From Pisaster brevispinus (Eukaryota; Echinodermata; Asteroidea; Forcipulatida; Asteriidae): DNA of 64,000 bases. Where the stretch lies: positions 22,328,527 through 22,392,526 of the forward strand of contig JAMKCF010000004.1 of the NCBI GenBank assembly GCA_023634235.1, written 5' to 3'. The notes beneath the pieces were generated by a model, which saw only the letters and a program-made list of their open reading frames with translations, was not told the DNA's origin and searched no databases. The position numbers were made by a program, and so were the translations under genes. Position 1 is the first letter of the stretch. Each line of letters begins with the position of its first letter. Positions 60,101 to 63,545 of this stretch are shown in pieces.

Positions 60101-63100
60101 GAGATCATCGTCCACGACTGTAACCAGGTGAATTGGTTTTGTGAATACCCTAGAGACCTTTTTTTGCATTTCACGTCACTGGAGTAGAGCGCCCTCTCTC
60201 ATAGGGGTTCATAGACTCCCTCGTGCACTGTGGGTACATAGCTGTTGTAAATTTTAATTGTTCCGCCGTTGTTTTACCTCAGGGCTCACCTTTAACACTA
60301 GCCCCGCGTACATTGGCTCGTAAGAACTGGGCAAGTGAACGCCACTTCTCAACTTGCTCCGTGGGCTTCTTTAAAACTGGTCCATACGCTCAGGTGCTGC
60401 CTGCTGTGCCCCCATTGCTTAGACGCTGGCAGTGCTGGTTTTGTACACAAAGACGGGGATGTGAATTAGGTGTCTTTCTCAATGATTTTCACAGTTTCCT
60501 CACGGCTAAAAAAGATTGGTCTATAATACTCATATTTCTTCCTTTTCATGTGAATAATACAGTGTAATATTTTTTTTTTTTTAAATTTACTTTTGAGTGT
60601 GCGAATGCAACTTCACCTTTGGTGTGCTAAAACATCTTAAGGGCTGAGGGGTTTCCACAGCATCGCTGTTATTCTTCTATCAGTATCTTACTATCCACGT
60701 GAAAAGTAGAATATGAACGCTCTCTGTTCTTTGTCTGTAAATTGACTCATGTGGAGTGGCCACAACATGGCGTTGAGATCCCGTCATTGTGTAAGGTATA
60801 TTTCTTAGGTAACTTATACCTGCTCTGACCTGTAAACAACAATGAACAAAAGTGGTTTAATAAAATGTTGACTCAAAGTTTACATGTGAAATGTTTGTGA
60901 AAAAACTAGAATTAGCTGTTGCAAACTACCTACTAATCAAAAGGACCTATGGTTTAAATGCAAAAAAATAGTTAACAGCCTGATGTTTCGACCCCAACAG
61001 GGTCTTTCTCAAAGGCTAGAAACGTGAAAGATTTGTGTTGAAGGGTTTGCGCAAGTCTATCTGTACATAGCATTTGCAGATGTTTGACAATGAAAGCTCA
61101 TTTTGATGACAGTATTGAGTCATTGTCATTCTTTGTGAGTGTACTTCGGGCACTTCCGTAAGGCCACCATCAAAATAAATTATGTTTCAGGCAAAATCAA
61201 TTATATAGGAAGGAATTAATCTGCACACTCTCTTTTATGGATGTTATCTTTGTCCACAGCATCTTTGTGTAAATGGTATACCAGTTAACGTATCGGACAT
61301 TCCTTCAACAAATGGACTAATCCACATCGTAAATGAGGTAAGAAGTAGTTTTAAAAAAATATATATCCTAGATGCAAATTTAACATCTATTCTATTGAAC
61401 TGTTGCAGTACTGGCTGCTAAAATATAGGATTCAAACTGCCTCTAGAAATCTGAGAAACAGTTCATCTCAGATTAAGATAATTTTGGGTGAAAAATTATC
61501 CAAGTCATATTAGTTTGAGGGGAATTTTTTCTCAAAATAGTTTATACTATCAACAGCTGCAGTGCTTCTCACCAAGTAAGTTTTTATGGTCGTAAATCTT
61601 TTGAGTATTTACCAATCTGTGACCTTAACTTCTACGATCATTTTGCTTCTAAAATTTTAGCAAACGACATCACTGCATGGTGTCTGTTGACCTTTGTATT
61701 TTGATCTTTGACACGATATCCCATGCTGCCTTCCATCCAGGTTTTGGCTCCGGCATTCAGCGAAGCTGACGAGGGTATTCTCCCATCAGGAACGGCACCC
61801 GTGAACAAAACTCGTCTGCTCTCCTTCAGCCAACTTGTCAATCAAACTCAGCCCAACTCTGCGGTCTTGGACCTCCTTCAGGTAAGCATAAACATTTTTC
61901 AGAGTTCCTTCAGCAGAAAGTATCCCCTTAACATATCTGCTGAGCAAAAATTAGCGGGAAACCAGTCACAAATGGTGCGTTTCACATGGTATTTTGGCTG
62001 GTAACCTCATACTGGTTGGCAAAATTGTTTTCTGCTTAGCTACTTTTTTGCTTGAACAGCTCTAAGAAATACTGCGCCTGGATTCATTCTCTTCTATTAT
62101 TTGTTGTTGCCCTTACAGTGACTCGCGAAAAGGCTGCTTTCGGCGGCCTTTTCGTGAGGCTGTTAGTTTCTCTGACAAGGCAGCATCCGCATGCAAAGCA
62201 GCATAACTCATGTGGCCAGAGGAGGTCAGATGACGACGCAGGCACCCATCATACACGGGCCAAGTTCGCACACGGACCATTTGCCGATTGCTGGAGGTCA
62301 ACATTACCTGGTACCCAACAGGGCCCATTTTCATGGCTCTGCTTACCGCCGAATTCTGCGCTTATGATCACCATTCTCCGCTTACGTGCAAGCGCCAAAT
62401 TTCTGCACTAGTTGTGTAAGCGAAGAATGCCTAGTATCGTGGAGTTTGCACGTGCACAAGCAAAAATTCCCTGCTAGCTCGTGAAATACGCTTGACGTAA
62501 GTTTGGAATTCCCTGCTTCCGTAAGCGCCAGTTCTTTGCTTATGGTAAGCAGAGCCATGAAATTGGGCCCAGATGTTGTACCATTTAATATCGGCGTAAT
62601 AATTTATGCACAATGAATGGTCCGTGTGTGAACTTTACCCAAATGGGAGAGCGGCCGGGTTTGCGGGTGGGTTGCGGGCCAGGTTTTGCTGCCGCAAGTG
62701 ATTCGTGCCGCACGTCAACATTGTTTTCGTTGCGCATGTTTTTGTAAATCATCAGCCGCGCTTTCATACCTTGCGTTCGTTCATCCCCTTTCAAAAAAAA
62801 TATGTGAAATAAATCAAATTTTGAAATACGAAGAAAATAAAACAATCGTACCCCCTTAGTATGATCACCGGACCGAAAAAAAGGACGTACGAAAATTTGC
62901 AGCCCGATCTATACAGGCACCTGGGAGTTTTTCTTACACAAACAGACACGTTACTTGCATTAGTATATGGATGGTGTGTAAAGCACTGTATTCAAAACAC
63001 AGTCAATAAATTTAATTGAAAATCAAAACTCCAAATTTCTGTATCTATATTTTGCAGCAAAATGGTCTTTTGGATGACATCAGGGCGGCGACATCTTACA

Positions 63101-63153
63101 CAGTTTTCCTACCATCAAATGATGCAGTCACGTTATTCAACGCCTCCAGAGTA
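23570..63153 (+). CDS. STAB2: Stabilin-family scavenger receptor, first 29 coding exons (3' end outside window)
   Basis: Large type I membrane receptor. Vertebrate stabilins clear hyaluronan, modified lipoproteins and apoptotic cells by endocytosis. The 29 exons join in frame to 1295 codons, about half of a vertebrate stabilin (about 2,550). Order: hydrophobic leader (residues 62-82), Cys-rich start ([15 protein letters not shown]), EGF/laminin-like block to 465, FAS1-1 466-617, FAS1-2 618-774, second Cys-rich/EGF block 775-1090, FAS1-3 1091-1216, FAS1-4 from 1217. Landmarks shared with vertebrate stabilins include [32 protein letters not shown] and [10 protein letters not shown]. Many NXS/T sites fit an extracellular protein. 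The sequence does not decide between STAB1 and STAB2; an invertebrate gene may be co-orthologous to both. Confidence 0.92.
24174..25529. other. Stabilin intron 1, left part
   Basis: AT-rich sequence. From about 25405 it carries one unit of the 105-bp repeat (gagtccaacagtttgggtgt) that forms the array after 26576. No other exon was found in the 4.5-kb intron. Confidence 0.5.
25530..26574. mobile_element. 1.05-kb inverted-repeat element inside a tandem array
   Basis: Left end cccccgatttcacgaaac and right end cgcttcgtgaaataggggg are inverted. Subterminal words (acacgtcg, gcgacgag, cgcatcgcaac) also repeat in inverted order. It splits the 105-bp repeat array. The interior has no transposase-like ORF. 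Confidence 0.75.
26576..27085. repeat. Tandem repeat, about 105-bp unit, four to five copies
   Basis: ggcat(a/g)ccaccataatcag begins units near 26576, 26681, 26785 and 26889, with a diverged one near 27003. Another diverged unit lies at 25405-25528, before the inserted element. Confidence 0.85.
27706..27800. repeat. Short tandem duplication
   Basis: accataggcgactttagtca occurs twice, 45 bases apart, each followed by the same cgcactcatacccactc-like block. A third diverged trace lies near 28030. Confidence 0.75.
28528..28625. repeat. Short tandem repeat, catatttac unit, just before exon 2
   Basis: Roughly nine copies of a 9-bp unit end 47 bases before the exon 2 acceptor and overlap the zone where a branch point would lie. 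Confidence 0.8.
28673..28825 (+). CDS. STAB2: Stabilin exon 2, EGF/laminin-like
   Basis: Codons 202-252: [20 protein letters not shown] ... [19 protein letters not shown]. This is the signature module after the stabilin N-terminal Cys-rich segment. Acceptor gttgacag, donor gtatat. Confidence 0.93.
28895..29350 (-). mobile_element. ggtagggtcat element, reverse copy
   Basis: Ends atctgtgaccctaccctt and contains aaatctgagaaatgattcat, cgtcgaatacg and gaggtgacagcgggtacc, all counterparts of 8911-9283. The left end is diverged. Confidence 0.65.
30130..31640. repeat. Complex tandem array, about 320-bp modules
   Basis: The set gcagaagatatcgcttacaa, gagcagggaaccagtgagaa, ttgaaatattgtactg, ttgaaattctcccttattat and gcaagatgcaaatgttggca recurs in order four or five times with indels. 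A single copy lies at 48530-48880. Confidence 0.75.
31998..32060 (+). mobile_element. tRNA-like SINE head
   Basis: A-box-like gatggctcaggtgg and B-box-like ggttcaggttccac at tRNA spacing. The body does not match families A or B. Confidence 0.4.
32430..33100. repeat. Dispersed repeat plus CA-rich modules
   Basis: 32430-32600 is a copy of the ggggcaccaaggc-type repeat. From 32720 on, three modules of cacacacgcaca-type runs are each followed by cggggac/ctttgttc blocks, ending in an uninterrupted (CA)11 at 33079-33100. Confidence 0.6.
33370..33465 (+). CDS. STAB2: Stabilin exon 3, EGF-like
   Basis: Codons 253-284, [20 protein letters not shown] then [12 protein letters not shown]. Acceptor ttaattttag, donor gtaaga. 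It is too small for most ORF finders and was placed by phase. Confidence 0.92.
33952..34203. mobile_element. Inverted-repeat element, family C
   Basis: gggcccaatttcatggctct at the left and agggccatgaaattgggccc at the right are near-perfect inverses. It ends 85 bases before exon 4. Confidence 0.85.
34289..34417 (+). CDS. STAB2: Stabilin exon 4, EGF-like
   Basis: Codons 285-327, [20 protein letters not shown] ... [16 protein letters not shown]. The GYTGDGxxC ending is typical of the EGF repeats in this family. Acceptor ccattcag, donor gtaaga. Confidence 0.92.
   Translation, partial: PKPVVEMPSAIPLQYVPHLSAMKLTHCVYVVKATLETDGFLV
34640..34870. mobile_element. Foldback element with CTGACGA...GAAA core
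   Basis: CTGACGA, gactag/ctagtc stem and GAAA at 34647-34676 precede inverted arms, ggagacttttgggactc / gcgtcccgaagtctcc and agacttaccaggtaa / ttacctggtaagtct. Confidence 0.7.
35515..35590. repeat. Segment duplicated in the next intron
   Basis: The stretch ctattgaaagataagtgcat ... ctctttaacacaattgatt just before exon 5 recurs at 37138-37215, inside intron 5. Confidence 0.7.
35638..35837 (+). CDS. STAB2: Stabilin exon 5, EGF-like
   Basis: Codons 328-394, [20 protein letters not shown] ... [18 protein letters not shown] ... [10 protein letters not shown]. Acceptor ctgccag, donor gtgcgt, phase 0. Confidence 0.92.
36205..36366. mobile_element. Inverted-repeat element, tttcacgaaac family
   Basis: Starts ccgatttcacgaaacg and ends gtttggtgaaatcca. 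The interior repeats taggattaatcctaa and cctaactcg-type words in both orientations. Relatives lie at 48302-48434 and 48553-48692. Confidence 0.75.
36640..36808 (+). mobile_element. LINE or SINE 3' tail fragment
   Basis: Ends gagcgctctataaatgcctg followed by (TTA)n, the same type of tail as the LINE at 45573-45935. No coding remnant was seen. Confidence 0.45.
36973..37340. repeat. Local duplication in intron 5
   Basis: ctaaacaatgggcgaacaaa ... gtgtgtgcccattcaagccc occurs at 36973-37088 and again at 37220-37330. A diverged third copy lies near 36070-36180. Confidence 0.75.
37758..37970 (+). CDS. STAB2: Stabilin exon 6, EGF-like, leads into FAS1-1
   Basis: Codons 395-465, [18 protein letters not shown] ... 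[20 protein letters not shown]. The ending CYGSILQ is the usual stabilin junction from EGF to FAS1 domain. Acceptor ccaacag, donor gtaaat. Confidence 0.93.
38141..38748. mobile_element. Foldback element of about 600 bp
   Basis: aggccttcattttaa and ttaaaatgaaggcct are exact inverses at its ends, with inner gagagcgat / atcgctctc words. tgttac flanks both sides, a possible target duplication. Near the right end, gcgcgagcgcgatcgcgctcc forms a GC-only hairpin. Confidence 0.75.
39192..39356 (+). CDS. STAB2: Stabilin exon 7, FAS1 domain 1 (start)
   Basis: Codons 466-520, [20 protein letters not shown] ... [30 protein letters not shown] is the first conserved FAS1 motif. Acceptor cacttgcag, donor gtaaag. 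Confidence 0.92.
39858..40004 (+). CDS. STAB2: Stabilin exon 8, FAS1 domain 1 (middle)
   Basis: Codons 521-569, [20 protein letters not shown] ... [28 protein letters not shown] is the conserved FAS1 YHV-type segment. One N-glycosylation site (NST). Acceptor tgttcag, donor gtaaga. Confidence 0.92.
40105..40534. mobile_element. 430-bp inverted-repeat element
   Basis: gtagtccggtggcttaa and ttaagccaccggactac-like ends (gccctaagccaccggactac) are inverted, as are inner atccggcgtgtcac-type words (acacgccggattaaagcacc / ggtgctttaatccagcgtgt). It lies in intron 8. Confidence 0.85.
40600..40870. repeat. Dispersed ggggcaccaaggc-type repeat
   Basis: Two tandem halves of ttctattggaacgtttcaag-type sequence, each followed by ggggcaccaaagcaatgatc and ggggcaatagagcc-like words. 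Confidence 0.6.
41005..41148 (+). CDS. STAB2: Stabilin exon 9, FAS1 domain 1 (end)
   Basis: Codons 570-617, [20 protein letters not shown] ... [29 protein letters not shown] is the second conserved FAS1 motif. Acceptor tgctcag, donor gtaaga. Confidence 0.93.
41158..41459. mobile_element. Inverted-repeat element, family D
   Basis: ggcccaatttcatagtgctg at the left and agctgtatgaaattgagcc at the right, with an internal duplication of gtaggtaagcacag...attatgct. It follows exon 9 after ten bases. Confidence 0.7.
42003..42065 (+). CDS. STAB2: Stabilin exon 10, FAS1 domain 2 (start)
   Basis: 21 codons, 618-638, [20 protein letters not shown] and L. Helical start of the second FAS1 domain. Acceptor gttgccag, donor gtgaga. 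Confidence 0.85.
42376..42425. repeat. Perfect 20-bp stem, 10-base loop hairpin
   Basis: gcaaccattgcatatgataa is followed ten bases later by its exact inverse. It lies in intron 10. Confidence 0.85.
42742..42958. mobile_element. Foldback element with CTGAAGA...GAAAC core
   Basis: CTGAAGA (42832-42838), stem gatcag/ctgatc and GAAAC at 42859. Immediately upstream tcagtatgctctgatcgtc is the inverse of gacgatcagagcatactga. The right end ggtgtcactgcaaacccc matches the foldback at 45943-46080. Confidence 0.65.
43136..43252 (+). CDS. STAB2: Stabilin exon 11, FAS1 domain 2
   Basis: Codons 639-677, [20 protein letters not shown] then [31 protein letters not shown] is the first FAS1 motif of this domain. 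Acceptor tttttttcag, donor gtaaaa. Confidence 0.93.
43330..43615. repeat. Minisatellite, about 27-bp unit
   Basis: About ten diverged copies of tcctgtaaagaaccattcca plus atnntgg follow exon 11. They create a repetitive minus-strand ORF that is not a gene. Confidence 0.85.
43756..43862. mobile_element. Inverted-repeat element, family C, truncated
   Basis: gggcccaatgtcatggctct start, then the usual gaatcctgtgcttac interior. It ends where a family A SINE begins. Confidence 0.6.
43875..44310 (+). mobile_element. tRNA-derived SINE, family A (variant 2), best preserved
   Basis: Head gtgtcgtggccaagcggata ... gggttcgagtcccggtcgtg acac, whose ends pair like an acceptor stem. Then gatgggacgtaaagccgttg, a ggggttcgccccggtgttcc block and the tail gcgctatccaatatacgcta with TTA repeats. 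Confidence 0.85.
44644..44697 (+). CDS. STAB2: Stabilin exon 12, FAS1 domain 2 (micro-exon)
   Basis: 18 codons, 678-695, [25 protein letters not shown] is the FAS1 YHV-type segment. Acceptor acttgcag, donor gtaagc. Confidence 0.88.
45225..45562 (-). mobile_element. tRNA-derived SINE, family A (variant 3)
   Basis: On the minus strand: head ggttt catggccgagcggttta, B box gggttcgaatcccgg, aatgggtacctgcgaggg-type body, tail reading tatatgagagc. It abuts the LINE tail that follows. Confidence 0.75.
45573..45935 (-). mobile_element. LINE 3' end fragment (CR1/L2-like reverse transcriptase C-terminus)
   Basis: The minus-strand frame reads [20 protein letters not shown] then [20 protein letters not shown] then SALKTHLF. 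That is the conserved C-terminal segment of CR1/L2-type LINE proteins (GxRSFSxxAPxLWNxLPxxIR...FKxxLKTHLF). After the stop come about 110 bases ending in aggcgctatataaatcgaat and (ATT)n. The rest of the element is missing. Confidence 0.85.
45943..46080. mobile_element. Foldback with 36-bp perfect arms
   Basis: Arms 45943-45978 and 46045-46080 are exact inverses (ggtgaggtttgcggtgacac / gtgtcaccgcaaacctcacc). The loop holds, on the minus strand, CTGAAGA, aatcag/ctgatc and GAAAC. Confidence 0.9.
46225..46305 (+). CDS. STAB2: Stabilin exon 13, FAS1 domain 2
   Basis: 27 codons, 696-722, [20 protein letters not shown] then NFQIRSN. Acceptor tgtttgtag, donor gtaagt. Confidence 0.87.
46485..46640 (+). 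CDS. STAB2: Stabilin exon 14, FAS1 domain 2 (end)
   Basis: Codons 723-774, [20 protein letters not shown] then [20 protein letters not shown], then HRCD. The HRCD after VPLIS is a stabilin hallmark where the second Cys-rich block begins. Acceptor cttccaccag, donor gtaaaa. Confidence 0.93.
46740..47030. repeat. Tandem repeat, 114-bp unit, 2.5 copies
   Basis: cattcgaaaccncagtggat begins units at 46740 and 46854, with cactcaaaaccacagtggat at 46968. Overlapping ORFs here are by-products of the repeat. Confidence 0.9.
47114..47167 (+). CDS. STAB2: Stabilin exon 15, Cys-rich segment
   Basis: 18 codons, 775-792, [18 protein letters not shown], the repeat of the CxxC...CPxG pattern seen at the N-terminus. 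Acceptor ttgcacag, donor gtaagt. Confidence 0.9.
47774..47966. mobile_element. Inverted-repeat element, family D
   Basis: gggcccaatttcatagagct and agctctatgaagttgggccc are inverse ends. The interior is agcagaaaatattgctta and aaattgtacatgggacatgg. Confidence 0.85.
48136..48207 (+). CDS. STAB2: Stabilin exon 16, Cys-rich segment
   Basis: 24 codons, 793-816, [20 protein letters not shown] then RATA. Acceptor ttattcag, donor gtaggt. Confidence 0.87.
48302..48434. mobile_element. Inverted-repeat element, tttcacaaag family
   Basis: ggttggtttcacaaagc at the left and tttttgtgaaatcgagccc at the right. The interior is unrelated to 48553-48692 except for the ends. Confidence 0.6.
48553..48692. mobile_element. 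140-bp inverted-repeat element inside another repeat
   Basis: ggggtcgatttcacaaag and ctttgtgaaatccacccc are inverse ends. The interior is cctaacttagg / cctaagtaagg words. It interrupts a single copy of the 30130-31640 module. Confidence 0.85.
48955..49705. repeat. Tandem repeat, about 83-bp unit, nine copies
   Basis: ctttttaagtcctgcaaaaa begins units near 48962, 49045, 49129, 49213, 49296, 49377, 49459, 49541 and 49622. Units are almost identical, differing mostly in A-run length. Confidence 0.95.
50071..50157 (+). CDS. STAB2: Stabilin exon 17, EGF/laminin-like
   Basis: 29 codons, 817-845, [20 protein letters not shown] then AIPCNGHGL. CCPGFYGxxCxPCPGG is diagnostic of stabilins. Acceptor atcttaacag, donor gtaggt. 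Confidence 0.94.
50768..51137 (-). mobile_element. tRNA-derived SINE, family A (variant 2)
   Basis: Minus-strand copy: head at 51137 (gtgtcgtggcctagcggata), B box gggttcgaatcccgg, tail gagcgcattttcag and (ATT)n at the left. It ends 60 bases before exon 18. Confidence 0.8.
51198..51306 (+). CDS. STAB2: Stabilin exon 18, EGF-like
   Basis: Codons 846-881, [20 protein letters not shown] then [16 protein letters not shown]. Acceptor tatgcag, donor gtaagt, one base carried over. Confidence 0.93.
51612..51935 (+). mobile_element. tRNA-derived SINE, family A (variant 1)
   Basis: Head with a decayed A box, body gatgggacgttaagccatag, ggttaacctcagtgtttctg and end gaggcatccgtggtttaatt. It ends 45 bases before exon 19. 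Confidence 0.8.
51980..52157 (+). CDS. STAB2: Stabilin exon 19, EGF-like
   Basis: Codons 882-940, [19 protein letters not shown] ... [17 protein letters not shown] ... [15 protein letters not shown]. Acceptor ctttgacag, donor gtaagt, two bases carried over. Confidence 0.93.
52180..52515. repeat. Minisatellite, about 22-bp unit
   Basis: About 15 diverged copies of aaggtcgtggtggtaaataa plus ac follow exon 19 after 25 bases. Confidence 0.9.
52640..52795 (-). mobile_element. tRNA-derived SINE, family B, degraded
   Basis: gaaatccaaatccacatgca, gtagaagacggggaaagaaa and ggaaaaacccacgcaatcag keep the family B order on the minus strand. The B box is eroded. Confidence 0.6.
52848..52941 (+). CDS. STAB2: Stabilin exon 20, EGF-like
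   Basis: Codons 941-972, [20 protein letters not shown] then [12 protein letters not shown]. Acceptor gtatttag, donor gtgagt, phase 0. Confidence 0.92.
53052..53220. repeat. 85-bp tandem duplication
   Basis: tagagaggtttgtgntagca starts both copies (53052 and 53137). The sequence resembles the gaggtttgcggtgacacc foldback arms. Confidence 0.85.
53337..53495 (+). CDS. STAB2: Stabilin exon 21, EGF-like
   Basis: Codons 973-1025, [20 protein letters not shown] ... FVCTAIDPC ... [16 protein letters not shown]. Acceptor ttgcatgaag, donor gtaaga. Confidence 0.92.
53589..53846. mobile_element. 258-bp hairpin with arms of about 120 bp
   Basis: The left arm 53589-53709 and right arm 53728-53846 are nearly perfect inverses (agaagtaactataaatacat / atgtatttatagttacttct; gacgtttcgaacagtata at the tip). 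It is inserted in a copy of the ggtagggtcat repeat. Confidence 0.9.
53980..54019. repeat. Perfect 40-bp palindrome
   Basis: Half-site aatctgagaaacgattcatg and its exact inverse, without a spacer. Confidence 0.9.
54322..54420 (+). CDS. STAB2: Stabilin exon 22, EGF-like
   Basis: Codons 1026-1058, [20 protein letters not shown] then [13 protein letters not shown]. Acceptor ttattttcag, donor gtaaac. The donor is followed within 85 bases by the 32-bp satellite. Confidence 0.93.
54505..55870. repeat. Satellite array, 32-bp unit, about 43 copies, with higher-order structure
   Basis: Unit close to caatactaccccacaaagg plus aatttcaaagaaa fills intron 22. A marked irregular unit (acaatattacgcc) recurs at 54681, 55113 and 55609, spacings 432 and 496, showing that blocks of several units were copied together. 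The array has no stop codons in one reading path. Confidence 0.95.
56213..56308 (+). CDS. STAB2: Stabilin exon 23, EGF-like
   Basis: Codons 1059-1090, [20 protein letters not shown] then [12 protein letters not shown], again the EGF to FAS1 transition. Acceptor tttatctttaag, donor gtatgt. Confidence 0.92.
56340..56600. repeat. Minisatellite, 24-bp unit, about ten copies
   Basis: gattagggaaacccactgga plus aaat, nearly identical copies, right after exon 23. Confidence 0.95.
56665..57152 (+). mobile_element. Non-autonomous inverted-repeat element, hAT-like, copy 3
   Basis: caacctcgttcccagggg start, gccgatccactgtagg, gagcaactggtccccttctc, gggggttagtaacggg and tagagatattga end. The 8-base word ttggaggc flanks it on both sides, a target duplication of the size made by hAT elements. 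Confidence 0.8.
57466..57513 (+). CDS. STAB2: Stabilin exon 24, FAS1 domain 3 (start, micro-exon)
   Basis: 16 codons, 1091-1106, [16 protein letters not shown]. It corresponds to the first helix of FAS1-3 in vertebrate stabilins. Acceptor tttttgtag, donor gtaata. Identity is weak, but it joins in phase and no other candidate lies between exons 23 and 25. Confidence 0.75.
57514..57550. repeat. (AAT)n microsatellite at the exon 24 donor
   Basis: gtaataataataataataat begins at the splice donor itself, so the donor is the first unit of the repeat. Confidence 0.85.
57601..58970. repeat. Satellite array, exact 50-bp unit, 27 copies
   Basis: taggatccctactgcctcaa plus tcctccaaaatcaaccaata plus tgagtttatg, repeated with almost no indels. 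A few substitutions (ctgata for caata, ttcctcaa for tgcctcaa) recur in copies ten apart, which suggests block duplication. Confidence 0.97.
59040..59170 (+). CDS. STAB2: Stabilin exon 25, FAS1 domain 3
   Basis: Codons 1107-1149, [20 protein letters not shown] then [30 protein letters not shown] is the first FAS1 motif. Acceptor ttgttcaag, donor gtaagg, two bases carried over. Confidence 0.93.
59185..59258 (-). mobile_element. tRNA-like SINE head fragment
   Basis: ttcgaacccacactccaatg ... gatgctctaaaccgctcagc is the inverse of a variant 3 head. Confidence 0.55.
60007..60127 (+). CDS. STAB2: Stabilin exon 26, FAS1 domain 3
   Basis: Codons 1150-1190, [20 protein letters not shown] then [20 protein letters not shown]. 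One NGT site. Acceptor cttctctag, donor gtgaat. Confidence 0.9.
61260..61337 (+). CDS. STAB2: Stabilin exon 27, FAS1 domain 3 (end)
   Basis: 26 codons, 1191-1216, [20 protein letters not shown] then [15 protein letters not shown] is the second FAS1 motif. Acceptor tgtccacag, donor gtaaga. Confidence 0.93.
61436..61625 (-). mobile_element. ggtagggtcat element, partial reverse copy
   Basis: aaatctgagaaacagttcat, gtgaaaaattatccaa and atctgtgacctta follow the same order as the end of 28895-29350. Confidence 0.6.
61741..61881 (+). CDS. STAB2: Stabilin exon 28, FAS1 domain 4 (start)
   Basis: 47 codons, 1217-1263, [20 protein letters not shown] ... [22 protein letters not shown] and NQT glycosylation sites. 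Acceptor ttccatccag, donor gtaagc. Confidence 0.9.
61905..62078. mobile_element. Inverted-repeat element, family D, degraded
   Basis: gcgggaaaccagtcacaaat, ggtattttggctggtaacct and ttgcttgaacagctctaaga match the family D interior and right end. Confidence 0.55.
62321..62570. mobile_element. Inverted-repeat element, family C, well preserved
   Basis: gggcccattttcatggctct and agagccatgaaattgggccc are inverse ends. The interior is ttctgcgcttatgatcacca and gtgtaagcgaagaatgccta. Confidence 0.85.
63058..63153 (+). CDS. STAB2: Stabilin exon 29, FAS1 domain 4
   Basis: 32 codons, 1264-1295, [20 protein letters not shown] then [22 protein letters not shown] is the first FAS1 motif. Acceptor tttgcag, donor gtaagt, phase 0. 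The next exon is outside the window. Confidence 0.92.
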
Positions 63154-63206
63154 GTAAGTTGAAATTCTAAATACATTTTGAGTTAATCACAGTTCGCTTG
63201 GTGGGT

Positions 63207-63545
63207 CCCGGCCGAGCAGTCTCTACTGCATCGGACTCAAGTTCTGATGGTTGATTCATCAGAGTGTGGGTTTGAATCCTGGTCATGACACCTGAGAAAG
63301 GCACTTAACCATAATTGCTTCTCTTAACCCAGGTGTATAAATGGGAACCTGAGAGGGCTGAGGCGGTACTGTGTTGGATTAACCCCTTATCGCTAGTTAA
63401 AGCAGAATGGGGTTGTATGTTCCCCAGGGAGTTGAGAAAGTTAGAGGAATGGTCTCAGTATGCCTGATGAACAGGGATAATAATGTTGTAAAGCACCTTG
63501 ATCTAGCTACTAAGATATGTGCGCTATATAAGAACCAATTATTAT
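63207..63545 (+). mobile_element. tRNA-derived SINE, family A (variant 3)
   Basis: ccggccgagcagtctctact head, B box gggtttgaatcctgg, body aaatgggaacctgagaggg and tail gtgcgctatataagaaccaa. It follows exon 29. Confidence 0.8.
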
